Source: Oceanobacillus neutriphilus | Lineage (GTDB): Bacteria > Bacillota > Bacilli > Bacillales > Amphibacillaceae | Reading direction: 5' to 3' | NCBI RefSeq assembly: GCF_014645515.1 | Contig: NZ_BMLW01000005.1 | Location: 186,001 to 250,000, forward strand | Length of the DNA: 64,000 nt | Shown here: piece after piece, positions 52,710 through 62,052 of the stretch | Layout of the letters: every line of letters starts with the position of its first letter | How positions within the stretch are numbered: position 1 is the stretch's first letter | Notes under the pieces: model-generated | Database searches by the model: none | Seen by the model: only the letters and a program-made list of their open reading frames with translations | Told to the model about the DNA's origin: nothing | Position numbers and translations under genes: made by a program

Positions 52710-53531
52710 TTATTTACCAGCATTACGCTTCAATTCTATGAATTGCTCTTCCGTCAAACCATTATTACCAAACTGAAGCAATTCAGGATCATGAAAATCG
52801 CTTCCGCCGCTTCGATATAAATTAAATTTAGAAGCAAATTCTTCTGTCAATTTATAATCAATTGCTTTCATTTTTGAATGATTAATTTCTATTCCCTGCA
52901 ATCCAAAATTCACATACTTTTCAATCTCGTCATAATTATCGTATACGCAGGGATGGGCCAATACTGCAATACCGCCATCCTTTTGAATAGCTTCAATGCC
53001 TTCTTTAACATCTATATATTCCATCTTCATATCTGTTTCAATAGAGGTTTTGGATGCAAATAACTGTTTATATTTTTCAGGGTTCATATCATCAGGATAC
53101 TTTTCTTTTAAAGCCTGGTAGAGATGCATTTTAAAAACAATGTTATATTTAGCATATTTTTTAGCATCTGCATAGGTGATATAGTAATTTTTTTGTTTCA
53201 GCTCTTCAATGAGTTCTTTATGATAATTATCTCTTGCTTGTAAGGTTTTTGTACATAATTTTTCGATATGATCCGTTTTTTCAATCCATAAGCCCAGTAC
53301 ATGTACTTTCTTATATACATCAAAATCATAGCAACTCATTTCAACACCGCGAATCGGCTCTATGCCCAATTCCTCAGAATATTGCTTAACCTCTGCCCAA
53401 TGATCAACGGTATCATGGTCAGTGATAGCAAGAGCTTTTATATCTTTTTCCTTTGCCCTGTCTAAAACATCCTTTATTTCACATACTCCATCGCTATGAT
53501 TGGTATGGACGTGTAAATCTGCATAAATCAT
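52710..53531 (-). CDS. PHP-domain metal phosphoesterase
   Basis: A 273-residue PHP protein. The four metal motifs are DLHVHTNHSDG (N-terminus), ITDHDT, GVEMS, LAHPCVYDN and GGSDFHDPE near the end. Relatives are TrpH/YciV 5'-3' exonucleases and 3',5'-nucleotide phosphatases. It follows the PTS gene after only 15 bases and closes that operon where a 6-phospho-beta-glucosidase is usually found. It may dephosphorylate the incoming sugar phosphate or a nucleotide; neither is shown. The start is the first codon, with AAAGGGG before it. Confidence 0.87.
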   Translation of the reverse strand: MIYADLHVHTNHSDGVCEIKDVLDRAKEKDIKALAITDHDTVDHWAEVKQYSEELGIEPIRGVEMSCYDFDVYKKVHVLGLWIEKTDHIEKLCTKTLQARDNYHKELIEELKQKNYYITYADAKKYAKYNIVFKMHLYQALKEKYPDDMNPEKYKQLFASKTSIETDMKMEYIDVKEGIEAIQKDGGIAVLAHPCVYDNYDEIEKYVNFGLQGIEINHSKMKAIDYKLTEEFASKFNLYRSGGSDFHDPELLQFGNNGLTEEQFIELKRNAGK

Positions 53532-53546
53532 TTAACTCTTCCCCTT

Positions 53547-55400
53547 TCAAATAATCGCTAATAAATCGTCAGCTGCTTTGACATGCTTTTTATTTACCGG
53601 AACAACATCTAGATAATCATCGCTATTTGTAATAATGACAATCGTTGTTGCTTCATATCCAGCCTTCTCTATTTGGTCTATATCGAATTCTACAAGTAAG
53701 TCCCCTTCTTTAACAGGCTGTCCTTTTTCAACAGATGAACGGAAATACTTTCCTTCCAACGAAACGGTGTCGATTCCTATATGAACCAGTACCTCTACAC
53801 CATCATCGGTAGTTAATCCAACAGCATGACCGCTGCTGAATGCGGCACTTACTACACCGTCACAAGGTGCATATAATTTCCCGTTTTCCGGTTTAATGGC
53901 AATGCCTTTTCCCATAATACCGCTGGAAAAAGTCTCATCATTCACATTTTCTAATGGAACCAATTCACCATTTAAAGGGCTTTTTAATTTTGCATGTTTT
54001 TTAGAGGTTTCTTCATTTTTAACTATATTTGATTCTTGGGATTTTTCTTCAGCGGGATCATCAAACCCGATAACAAATGTTGCTATAAAGGTTACAACTG
54101 CTGATATAATCAGCGTGAAAATAGCCAGCAGAATATTATTTTCCTCTTCCGAAATCCACATAGGTAAGCTTAAAAGACCCGGAGTAACATAAATAAAAGC
54201 TTTGAGTTTCATAATACCTGCAAACAATCCAGCAGCAGCGCCGCCGATCATACACGCGTACATAGGCTTCTTCAATTTAAGATTAACCCCATATAACGCA
54301 GGCTCTGTAATTCCGCCTAAGAAAGCCGCCATACTTGAAGAAAATGCCAAGGATTTCAATTCTGTATTTTTACTTTTAATTGATACAGCAAGCGAAGCGG
54401 AAGCCTGGGCCATATTAGAGCAAAGAGCAACGACACGAATAATCGGGTCGAATCCTCTGGTTGCAACAAGATCAATACTAATTGGACTTAGAGCTTTATG
54501 AATACCGATGGATACTAACCAAGGATAAACCATTGCTAATAATGGAATAGCAATAAAACCGCCATGATTATAAACAAACATACTTCCCTGGGCAATTAAA
54601 GAGGAGATGAAATCACCGATCGGACCAACAATAATCAGCGCTAAAGGTACACTGATTAAAGCTACCAGCAGCGGTTCTGCGAATACCTTAATCATCTCGG
54701 GCACGATTTTTTTAACAAATCGTTCTACATAAGACATAATCCATACAGCAAGCAGTGCCGGAACCAATGTTGCTGAATATTTAACTAAGGAAACACCGAC
54801 GCCTAAAAACGTAACAGGATCTCCTTCTGACACTAGAGCCATCCAATCAGGATGCACCATTACCAGACCAAGAAACGCACCTAAGTACTGATTGGCCCCA
54901 AAAATTTTAGCTGCAGAAAAGCCGATAAATGCAGGCATAAAATAGAATCCTGTATCAAACATTAAGTTTAAGACAATATACGTATCCGATTCTGTTGTTA
55001 ACCAGCCAAGCATCGTTAGTACAAGCAACAATACTTTACCCATACCACAGCCGGCAAGTAACGGAATTATCGGCGCTATCGATCCAGTAATAGTACCAAT
55101 AATTTTATCAAAAACGGATCTGTCATCATTTTTCTTGCCATTGTCACCCGAACCAATCCCGATTATTTTTACTAAGTCATTATAGACATGATCCACATTA
55201 TTTCCAATAACTAATTGATATTGTCCGCCTTTTTTAACCAGGGACAAAACCTCTATTATGGATTTGATTTCATCATCATCCGCTTTGGAATCGTCTTTCA
55301 AGGTAAAGCGTAAACGGGTAGCGCAATGAACGACATTGTTTATATTGTTCTTGCCCCCCACTGCTTTGATAATTTGATTTACTAATTTTTCATTCTTCAT
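53547..55400 (-). CDS. PTS beta-glucoside-type EIIBCA transporter
   Basis: A 617-residue fused phosphotransferase carrier. EIIB is at about 1-90 with active cysteine C26 in VVHCATRLRF. EIIC follows with ten or so helices (about 100-455). EIIA is about 480-617 with active histidine H540 in VLVHIGIDT. It brings in and phosphorylates a beta-glucoside or related sugar such as trehalose or sucrose; the exact one is not clear. It sits between licT and the PHP gene. The ribosome site is GGAGGG. The usual phospho-glycosidase gene is not present near it. Confidence 0.92.
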   Translation of the reverse strand: MKNEKLVNQIIKAVGGKNNINNVVHCATRLRFTLKDDSKADDDEIKSIIEVLSLVKKGGQYQLVIGNNVDHVYNDLVKIIGIGSGDNGKKNDDRSVFDKIIGTITGSIAPIIPLLAGCGMGKVLLLVLTMLGWLTTESDTYIVLNLMFDTGFYFMPAFIGFSAAKIFGANQYLGAFLGLVMVHPDWMALVSEGDPVTFLGVGVSLVKYSATLVPALLAVWIMSYVERFVKKIVPEMIKVFAEPLLVALISVPLALIIVGPIGDFISSLIAQGSMFVYNHGGFIAIPLLAMVYPWLVSIGIHKALSPISIDLVATRGFDPIIRVVALCSNMAQASASLAVSIKSKNTELKSLAFSSSMAAFLGGITEPALYGVNLKLKKPMYACMIGGAAAGLFAGIMKLKAFIYVTPGLLSLPMWISEEENNILLAIFTLIISAVVTFIATFVIGFDDPAEEKSQESNIVKNEETSKKHAKLKSPLNGELVPLENVNDETFSSGIMGKGIAIKPENGKLYAPCDGVVSAAFSSGHAVGLTTDDGVEVLVHIGIDTVSLEGKYFRSSVEKGQPVKEGDLLVEFDIDQIEKAGYEATTIVIITNSDDYLDVVPVNKKHVKAADDLLAII

Positions 55401-55509
55401 TTTTTTCCCTCCATTTTTTTAATATTAATGAAGGTTTAGCCAACTTAATGTCACCATCCTGTCAGAGCTATTGTTCATCAATCACCGCCTCAAAGGTTAT
55501 CGTAGAAAA

Positions 55510-56346
55510 CTACTGCTTTATTATTTTTGCTATATGAATGGTTAAATACAATAGTTCATCATTGTCCAGAATATAATCATATTTTTGCTCTACGTACTCT
55601 TTTATTTTTAGTGAACATAGATATGGATCCACATATTTTTCTTTAATGATTTGCAATAAATCATTATCAAGCGGATTCTCTTTTTTATTATTTTGTGAAA
55701 AAATACGCTGGCCGAAAAACTTTAAATGTGTCACAAAACGATGATATGCGAGCGATTCCACATCAAATTCAATGGAAAAATAATATTTCACGATTTGGAT
55801 AATCTGCTGAATAAAGTTTGTTATTTGATAGGAGTTATGAATCTCCCCATCTAATTCAGCACTGACAATATGGACAGCGATAAAACCCGCTTCATCCTCC
55901 AGCATGGAAATGCCCGTTTCATTTTTTATCAGCATCACTGCCTCTTGTCCAATTTCAAACTCCTTTTGATAAAAATGCTTGATTTCCCATTGTAATTTAT
56001 TTTTCAAAGGAATCCCTTCATGATACCTTTGAATGCTTGTGTAAATATGATCTGTTAAAGATATATAAATACTGTCATTCAAAGGCGTTTCAAGCTTTTC
56101 CTTCGCGATATTAATAATCTGCTCGGATAAATCAATGTATTTTACCGGAATCTCATCTATCATTTCAATAATTCGGCTGTGAATTTTTTGAGAATCAGCT
56201 GAAAATGTTTTATAAACTTTATCCTGATCAATGGAATCACCATTCTTTTTGTTATAAGCAATCCCTTTTCCCATTACAATAATCTCTTTATTATTGCTAT
56301 CTCTTGTAATAACAGCACTATTATTAAGGATTTTTCTAATTTTCAT
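55510..56346 (-). CDS. licT: BglG/LicT-family transcriptional antiterminator
   Basis: A 278-residue antiterminator. The RNA-binding CAT domain is at about 1-55 (IRKILNNSAVITRDSNNKEIIVMGKGIAYNKKNGDSID), followed by PRD1 (LTDHIYTSIQR) and PRD2 (EDEAGFIAVHIVSAELDGE; later LTIHIAKIIKQ). PTS enzymes phosphorylate PRD histidines to switch its activity. Its own leader contains a RAT sequence overlapping a terminator (56427-56496), so it controls its own operon with the PTS and PHP genes. The gene symbol is by analogy. Confidence 0.9.
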   Translation of the reverse strand: MKIRKILNNSAVITRDSNNKEIIVMGKGIAYNKKNGDSIDQDKVYKTFSADSQKIHSRIIEMIDEIPVKYIDLSEQIINIAKEKLETPLNDSIYISLTDHIYTSIQRYHEGIPLKNKLQWEIKHFYQKEFEIGQEAVMLIKNETGISMLEDEAGFIAVHIVSAELDGEIHNSYQITNFIQQIIQIVKYYFSIEFDVESLAYHRFVTHLKFFGQRIFSQNNKKENPLDNDLLQIIKEKYVDPYLCSLKIKEYVEQKYDYILDNDELLYLTIHIAKIIKQ

Positions 56347-56426
56347 ATTATCGGCCCCCTTACCTGCATTAAAATAAATTGAATTTATTTACATTTTTTC
56401 ATTTTTATCGATGTCAGAATATAAAA

Positions 56427-56465
56427 AAACCTATTTACAAATAAAGATATTTGTAAATAGGTTTT
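56427..56465 (-). terminator. LicT-controlled leader terminator
   Basis: AAAACCTATTTACAAAT and ATTTGTAAATAGGTTTT form a 17-pair stem with a five-base loop; on the minus strand TTTTTTTATA follows. It stops transcription before licT unless the RAT hairpin forms. Confidence 0.92.
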
Positions 56466-56496
56466 GTGTAGCTCAGAAGCATGCTATAACAATCCT
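56460..56496 (-). promoter_or_regulatory. RAT ribonucleic antiterminator site
   Basis: Minus strand AGGATTGTTATAGC...GCTACACAAAACC has the RAT blocks GGATTGTTA and CAAAACC; its 3' part overlaps the terminator stem, as in bgl/lic operons. LicT-type protein binding should open the operon. Confidence 0.88.
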
Positions 56497-56597
56497 AGTC
56501 GTTTCTATTATAATATAGAAATTATATTTAAAATAATTCGTATCTTTGAATATAGATTTGAGTTGATTATAGATACAAAACTCTCTCTATGACCCCT

Positions 56598-56635
56598 AGT
56601 ATACCACGGGCAGCTTTGATGTCAAGCGCTTACGG
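56598..56635 (-). promoter_or_regulatory. licT promoter with CcpA cre site
   Basis: TTGACA (minus strand, 56625-56620), 16 bases, TATACT (56603-56598). The -35 lies inside TGTCAAGCGCTTACGG (56620-56635), which has the AAGCGCTT core of a cre site. CcpA should repress the PTS operon in glucose. Confidence 0.75.
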
Positions 56636-56695
56636 AAATCAACCAGAACCTTTTTAAAATGAATCATCGATTACTTGGTATAGCAAATAAAAAAA

Positions 56696-56735
56696 GGCTC
56701 CTTCCATAAGTAAATTTCACTTTGGTTAAGGAGCC
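56696..56735 (-). terminator. Terminator of the catalase gene
   Basis: GGCTCCTT and AAGGAGCC pair; on the minus strand TTTTTTTATT follows about 80 bases past the catalase stop. Confidence 0.85.
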
Positions 56736-56816
56736 CCTGTATTCAGCCTGGTAATATTGTTTTAAATTTTTTAAAGTATCATCAATAATTTTATAAAACA
56801 AAAACGAATGATGTAC

Positions 56817-58880
56817 TTATTTCCCTTTAATCCCCTTCACATTATAAAGAAAGCTTGGGCGCTCCCAAAAGCGTTGCCTAGCCATGGCATCGATGAATTT
56901 CTGTCCAAACTGAGAATCGGTATCCATCACAACACCCGGCATTCCTTCAATACCCATTTCCTTGATTAAATGAGCACTCTCTTCCCTCGCACCTATCGGC
57001 TTGAAGTGATTGTACATATTCATAATAAAGGTACGTGCCTGATGATGAAAATAGTCATCTACTCCAGTGCCGCCAACCAAATAGGCACCTTCATAGCTTA
57101 AAGGGGAACCTGTCAGGAAGTTTTGATCCACATCATACGTCATTCCATCATCGCTCTTTACTTCACCGAGGTTGTTGCTTACGATTATTACATGAATTCC
57201 TTCTTTTCTCCACTGTTTCAAAAGCGCATCTACTTCCTTTCCAGGAAAGCCCTCTGCCAGAAACACAGCTACTTTCAGCGTTTTCGCCACGAATTTTGTA
57301 TTCATCAAGCTTACAGCTGGTGATGATTTCGTAACCTTGGATTCTTCTACATCCGGCACAGTAACCCCAACTTTGATAGCAACCTTTTCCGCGAGCTCTT
57401 TACTGACTCTTGCTAAGCGGTCGACCATTTGCTGACGCACGGGTACATGGAGACATCTTCCCAGCTCAAAGCTGTAAGCACCAATAATATGCTCCCGCTC
57501 CACTGGTGTCATGCTGTTCCAGAAAAGCTTCGCCTGTGAGTAGTGATCCTTGAAGGAGTCTGCTGTTTTACGCACCTTCAATCCTTCTACCGTGGAAGGA
57601 TAGGTTACAAAGCCTCCCTTTTCCGGCGGTACTTCAGATGGTGTATTATCTGCTAATATGTTTTTATGATATGAAACTTTTCCGCGGTCAATCACATAGC
57701 GTGAAGCGCCATCCCGCTGATTGTTAGAAACAGGGCAAACCGGTCTATTAATCGGAAGCTGCTGGTAATTCGCCCCCACCCTTGCCTGTTGCGTATCTGT
57801 GTAAGAGAATAAACGTCCCTGCAGCAGCGGGTCGTTGGAATAATCAATTCCACGAACGATATTTCCTGGATGAAATGCACTTTGCTCCGTTTCCGAAAAG
57901 GCATTATCAACTGTTTTATTTAATGTAATCTTGCCCATCTTTTGAAGCGGTACTTCCTCTTCCGGCCAGAACTTGGTCGGATCTAAAATATCGAAATCAA
58001 ACATGAACTCCTTGTCTTCCGGAATAATCTGTACAGCCAGCTCGTATTCTGGATGATTTCCCATTTTGATATTTGTCCAAAGATCTCTGCGATGAAAATC
58101 CGCATCTTCGCCAAGCTTTTGTGCCTCGTCCCAAATTAATGGATGAACGCCCAGCATCGGCTTAATATGAAACTTCACAAAATGCGCTACGCCTTCCTTG
58201 TTAACAAGACGGAATGTATGCACACCAAAGCCCTCCATGGTACGGAAATTCTTAGGAATCGCCCGGTCAGACATAATCCACATAGCCATATGGGTTGTCT
58301 CCGGGTTGCTCCCCATAAAATCCCAAAACGTATCATGTGCCGTTTGGCCCTGAGGATATTCGTTATCCGGCTCCGGTTTAACAGAATGAATCAAATCAGG
58401 GAATTTAATCGCATCTTGAATAAAAAAGATTGGAAAATTGATAGCAACAATATCAAAATTCCCATCATCTGTATAGAATTTAATAGAAAATCCGCGTACA
58501 TCCCGAACAGTTTCATTACAACCCCGTGAACCGATTACTTGTGAAAATCGAACAAATAACGGTGTTTTTTTAGAAGGATCCTGCAGGAAATCTGCCATCG
58601 TTACATCACTCATAGATTCATACAGTTCAAATTCTCCATAAGCCCCGGTCCCCCGTGCATGAACAACCCGTTCCGGAATTCTTTCCCTATCAAAATGTGC
58701 TATCTTTTCTCTGGCAAGAAAATCTTCGAGCAGAGTCGGACCGCGATCCCCGGCAGTCAGCGAGTTTTCATCATCGACAATTTTCTTTCCTTCATTGGAA
58801 ATCATCTCTTGATTACGCGTTTCTCTTACATAGGCTTCTAACTGTTCTTCTTTTTTGTTTAGGTCTTCCTTTTCTTTCAT
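56817..58880 (-). CDS. katE: Large-subunit (HPII/KatE-type) catalase
   Basis: A 687-residue heme catalase, breaking hydrogen peroxide to water and oxygen. The distal histidine is in ERIPERVVHARGTGAYG (~75) and the heme-ligand tyrosine in DPLLQGRLFSYTDTQ (~360). The last ~150 residues (LKVAVFLAEGFPGKEVDALLKQWRKEGI...) form the DJ-1/GATase-like extra domain of the large-subunit clade. In B. subtilis katE/katX genes of this size belong to the general stress or sporulation regulons. A single gene; the start follows TAGGAGATG. I found no clear PerR box. Confidence 0.95.
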   Translation of the reverse strand: MKEKEDLNKKEEQLEAYVRETRNQEMISNEGKKIVDDENSLTAGDRGPTLLEDFLAREKIAHFDRERIPERVVHARGTGAYGEFELYESMSDVTMADFLQDPSKKTPLFVRFSQVIGSRGCNETVRDVRGFSIKFYTDDGNFDIVAINFPIFFIQDAIKFPDLIHSVKPEPDNEYPQGQTAHDTFWDFMGSNPETTHMAMWIMSDRAIPKNFRTMEGFGVHTFRLVNKEGVAHFVKFHIKPMLGVHPLIWDEAQKLGEDADFHRRDLWTNIKMGNHPEYELAVQIIPEDKEFMFDFDILDPTKFWPEEEVPLQKMGKITLNKTVDNAFSETEQSAFHPGNIVRGIDYSNDPLLQGRLFSYTDTQQARVGANYQQLPINRPVCPVSNNQRDGASRYVIDRGKVSYHKNILADNTPSEVPPEKGGFVTYPSTVEGLKVRKTADSFKDHYSQAKLFWNSMTPVEREHIIGAYSFELGRCLHVPVRQQMVDRLARVSKELAEKVAIKVGVTVPDVEESKVTKSSPAVSLMNTKFVAKTLKVAVFLAEGFPGKEVDALLKQWRKEGIHVIIVSNNLGEVKSDDGMTYDVDQNFLTGSPLSYEGAYLVGGTGVDDYFHHQARTFIMNMYNHFKPIGAREESAHLIKEMGIEGMPGVVMDTDSQFGQKFIDAMARQRFWERPSFLYNVKGIKGK

Positions 58881-59029
58881 ACAGATTCATCTCCTAACAA
58901 TGATAATAGTATTTATTTTCAACTAAAAATTGAAAAGTATGTATGAAGAATGATTTTCTGTATAAAGTTAGAATGCCTTTATTATATGTGTTGTTATCCT
59001 TTATTTTATTTTGATTATTGTATTCAGTT

Positions 59030-59066
59030 AAAAAAAGCCATCTGTGCTATACAGACGGCTTTTTTA
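59030..59066. terminator. Terminator between catalase and acetyltransferase genes
   Basis: AAAAAAGCCATCTGT and ACAGACGGCTTTTTT form a 15-base stem with one mismatch and a five-base loop. It ends the acetyltransferase operon on the minus strand. Confidence 0.88.
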
Positions 59067-59079
59067 ACTAACTTGGGAA

Positions 59080-59490
59080 TTATAAAAATCTCTCCATAAT
59101 AACGTAGGACTCTCCATTTCTTACAAAACCTGAGCCTGTCTGGTGAAGGCCAAACCTTTGATAAAAACCCTCCTTACTCTTTCTCGCATTACACCAAATT
59201 CTTTTCACATCATGTGTTTTTGCTTCCTTCAACACCGCTTCCAGTAATTTGCTTCCATATCCTTTTCCCTGTTCTGCTTTCAGCGTCGCAAATTTTCTAA
59301 ATTGAGCTTCCCCTTTGTCTACAAATAATGAAACAACAGAAATCAGCATATTTTCTTTAAAAAGACCAAAATGAATACCTGAATCATCATCTTTTAATTT
59401 TATGTAGTTAAAATCCTCATTTGGCCACATAACTTCATGCCTCAGCTTCCACGCTTTTTCTTTTTTTATTTTTGTAATTTGAATTTCCAT
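59080..59490 (-). CDS. GNAT-family N-acetyltransferase
   Basis: A 136-residue acetyltransferase. The acetyl-CoA loop is in KFATLKAEQGKGYGSKLLEAVL (Q-G-K-G-Y-G), followed by RIWCNARKSKEGFYQRFGLHQTG, where the conserved tyrosine of the family lies. The ATG at 59490 follows AAAGGGAG; the longer frame upstream overlaps the hydrolase gene and lacks a site. It is 28 bases after the YdjM-like gene. The target is unknown. Confidence 0.87.
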   Translation of the reverse strand: MEIQITKIKKEKAWKLRHEVMWPNEDFNYIKLKDDDSGIHFGLFKENMLISVVSLFVDKGEAQFRKFATLKAEQGKGYGSKLLEAVLKEAKTHDVKRIWCNARKSKEGFYQRFGLHQTGSGFVRNGESYVIMERFL

Positions 59491-59518
59491 GTTACTCTCC
59501 CTTTTGTCGCGGTTCTTA

Positions 59519-59998
59519 TTAAAAAATTCCAATCATACGATTCGCATAGTAGAGCGTAACCACCGTCAGCAGTAATAAAATAATATTCTCCGCCTTCCCG
59601 CCGGTTCTCGCAGTAATTGGAAAACGAACTGTGATCTTAGCAGGATATAATAGCTTAATTCCCTGTTTGGTGCTGGCATCTAATATTAGGTGTGTTGCCA
59701 TACCGGCCAGGAGACCCGCGGTAATAGAGGTATTACTGACTAATTCAGATAAAATAAGGGCCATTAAAGCCAAAAATAATAAACTGTGTGTGAACGTCCG
59801 GTGTCCAAATATTGTATTGATTACTTTTGAAATCGCCGGGAACCTCCGCCCGATTTTGCTGCCGCTGTGGCAAATATCCGGAAGTAACCCTCCGGCAGCT
59901 CCAGCTGCAATAAACCATTCAGGCTGATAGGCATCCGTTATTGCCACAATAGCTGTTGTTGCAGTGATACCAGCCATGATATGTGTTTTCCCTGTCAT
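59519..59998 (-). CDS. YdjM-type membrane metal-dependent hydrolase
   Basis: A 159-residue membrane protein with about four helices. Family histidine/aspartate motifs are THIMAG at the N-terminus, LLPDICHSGS, FGHRTFTHSLLFL and THLILDASTKQGI. YdjM of E. coli is a LexA-regulated inner-membrane protein; the Bacillus homologues (YfhP-like) act in membrane or stress roles that are not fixed. No LexA box was seen here. The ATG at 59998 follows AAAGGAG. It is upstream of the acetyltransferase in the same direction. Confidence 0.87.
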   Translation of the reverse strand: MTGKTHIMAGITATTAIVAITDAYQPEWFIAAGAAGGLLPDICHSGSKIGRRFPAISKVINTIFGHRTFTHSLLFLALMALILSELVSNTSITAGLLAGMATHLILDASTKQGIKLLYPAKITVRFPITARTGGKAENIILLLLTVVTLYYANRMIGIF

Positions 59999-60135
59999 GC
60001 TCTTTTTCTCCTTTATTTGTAAAATACATTCTATTATCATAACACCTCTGCGAGAAAAAGAACATATGTTTCTTTCGTTTAATTTCTATAATTAAAAATG
60101 CAGCAAACAAGGATTGGCTGCTGCATTAAAATATT

Positions 60136-60492
60136 TTACTGTTTTGTTGAATGATAGCTCGTATCCAGAAGATGGAAAATTTCATCCTTTGGAACAGAGC
60201 CATCCAACAGAATACTTATCCAATGTTCTTTATTCATATGATAGGCTGGTAATATTCCTTTTTCTTCTCTTAAAATAGACGCCAATCCAGGGTCACATTT
60301 AACATTTAAAACTTCAATAAGCGTTTTTCTTTCTAAATTTAATTTCTCTCCCTCAACTTCCATCAGTAATCCAAACCATTTATTATTTCCCTTATGCCGC
60401 AGCACAGCATAATTTGGGTGTTTAGCCCATGGATAATCCGGATCCGTATCGTATTCTCTTTTCGCATAATTTAAAACTGCTTCTCTGCTCAT
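60136..60492 (-). CDS. MmcQ/YjbR-family protein
   Basis: A 118-residue YjbR protein, with the pattern DYPWAKHPNYAVLRHKGNNKWFGLLMEVEG, VLNVKCDPGLASILREEKGILPAYHMNKEHWISILLDGSVP. The fold is CyaY/YbaB-like double-wing and is often called DNA-binding, though a true role is unknown. The ATG at 60492 lies six bases after AAGGTG; the GTG at 60501 overlaps that site. It stands alone. Confidence 0.87.
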   Translation of the reverse strand: MSREAVLNYAKREYDTDPDYPWAKHPNYAVLRHKGNNKWFGLLMEVEGEKLNLERKTLIEVLNVKCDPGLASILREEKGILPAYHMNKEHWISILLDGSVPKDEIFHLLDTSYHSTKQ

Positions 60493-60700
60493 CTCAATCA
60501 CCTTACTTTAATTTAATAAATGTTTGATAATAACCAGTATTCCAATTGGATGATGAAATCCTGGCATCAAAATAAACATAGCCTGGACGATTTGTTTTTA
60601 AGGCTTTCTTCTAATTCTGTTCAATCAATCTTATCCAAATCCCGATAGCATGTGACATAATTCAAATGAAGGCGTTCCACCAGGTTGAGAGCCTAGTGCT

Positions 60701-60988
60701 TTATGATGGGATTTTATACGTAACAAGAAAAGGTGTAAATAATGAGCCGGCAAAAAATATGAAGAGTGCTATTCCTAGAGTTACAGGAATGCTATTAAAC
60801 GGTGTGAGAAAATTACCAAATATCAGCATTGGCAAAATGGTCAAAGAGACAGTTGTAATTCTGCCAGAAATCGTTATCTTATGCTCAGCCCCACAGTTAT
60901 TACACTTCATTGGTTTATAATTCCACTAGATCGATTTATAAATTTTATTCCAACTAAATGGTGCGTTGCAATTTTCACATCTTTGCAA
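60701..60988 (-). pseudogene. CxxC-20-CxxC zinc-ribbon membrane protein with an in-frame stop
   Basis: Reading from a TTG at 60988 (GAGAGG 11-12 bases upstream) the frame gives LQRCENCNAPFSWNKIYKSI, then TAG (60926-60928), then WNYKPMKCNNCGAEHKI and two membrane helices (TVSLTILPMLIFGNFL, VTLGIALFIFFAGSLF). The two CxxC pairs, about 20 residues apart, match the small cxxc_20_cxxc protein family, where both belong to one chain. So one amber codon has split the gene. The downstream 69-codon part could still be made from its ATG but has no ribosome site. Confidence 0.7.
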
Positions 60989-61083
60989 AATAGACACAAC
61001 CTCTCTTAAATAGCTTATACCACCACAATCTGGTCCCATTGCGGTATAACTTTGTACAACAAATGCGTCTATTCATTGAGGAA

Positions 61084-62052
61084 CTACTCTAAATGATTAG
61101 CATTTAACTTATAACGTCCGGGTAATTTTCCGTATGTTGCTATTCTCCATATAAACTCCATGGGACCAATCTTAAAATATTGAAACCAAATGGTGCTATA
61201 TATCATTTGGATAATCAAAATGCCAATAGCAATGTTCATCAACGTCGTTTGGTGCACGTGACCTTTTAAATGAAATAAATTCCCCGCTAGTATAATCAGA
61301 GCGGTCTGAACAAGATAATTAGTTAAAGCCATTCTTCCCAAATACTTCAGGGGCGTCAATAATCTTTGAATGATATTGTGACGGAGCAAGAGTGTCAACG
61401 TCGTCACAAAGAATGTACTAACAAATGGAGCGGAGATGGCAGCCGCCTGCTCCACTTTTCCGCTTTGTTCAGATAGGAAATATTGAATGTAAATAACTGC
61501 AGGCAAGAGACAGAGAGAGACAATTTGTACCCAACGAAATCCTTTTTGGCGGCTGGCAATGTTTTCAAAAACCCTCCATTGTCCCATGCATAATCCAACC
61601 AGGAACATTGGAAAAATCATAAAATAGCCTCCCCCAAGAAATATCCCCAAAACCATGAGGATAACAGCAGTTATAAAATTAATGGTTGGTTTTAATTTAT
61701 AAAAAGGAATGAGAATGAACCCGAATATCGCATAGGGTAACAAAGCCTCCCCTGGCTGAAAATATTGATGAATCAAACCAAAAATCAACAGTACGAGCAA
61801 CCGTCTTATAAAAAGAGTTGTACTTCGATCACCGCGATTGACGGCTCGCGTAATGAAAATATAAAAACCAATCCCAAATAAAAAAGAAAAAATCATAAAA
61901 AATCGTTCTGAAATCGCATACTCTAAGATTTTGCCCCAGAAAAGGTTTGTATGAATGGAAGAAGGAAGTATAATAACAGTAATATTCGCGAATATAATCC
62001 CCAGTAATGCAAATCCACGCAAAAAATCCAAAGTATCAATCCGTTGTTTCAT
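61084..62052 (-). CDS. DUF418/YeiB-type membrane protein
   Basis: A 322-residue membrane protein of about nine helices. It opens with the family motif RIDTLDFLRGFALLGIIFANI and ends with the DUF418 domain (LKYLGRMALTNYLVQTALIILAG, then FKIGPMEFIWRIATYGKLPG). Relatives are linked to acyltransferase-3-like folds; the function is unknown. AAGGATGG precedes the ATG by six bases. A single gene flanked by AT-rich spacers. Confidence 0.88.
   Translation of the reverse strand: MKQRIDTLDFLRGFALLGIIFANITVIILPSSIHTNLFWGKILEYAISERFFMIFSFLFGIGFYIFITRAVNRGDRSTTLFIRRLLVLLIFGLIHQYFQPGEALLPYAIFGFILIPFYKLKPTINFITAVILMVLGIFLGGGYFMIFPMFLVGLCMGQWRVFENIASRQKGFRWVQIVSLCLLPAVIYIQYFLSEQSGKVEQAAAISAPFVSTFFVTTLTLLLRHNIIQRLLTPLKYLGRMALTNYLVQTALIILAGNLFHLKGHVHQTTLMNIAIGILIIQMIYSTIWFQYFKIGPMEFIWRIATYGKLPGRYKLNANHLE

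Noticed and set aside
57035-57334. Plus-strand ORFs opposite the catalase gene (also 58143-58529)
   Set aside because: No family features; all lie on the non-coding strand of katE.
58890-58930. PerR box before the catalase gene
   Set aside because: ATTATCA is a half-site, but the other half does not match TTATAAT.
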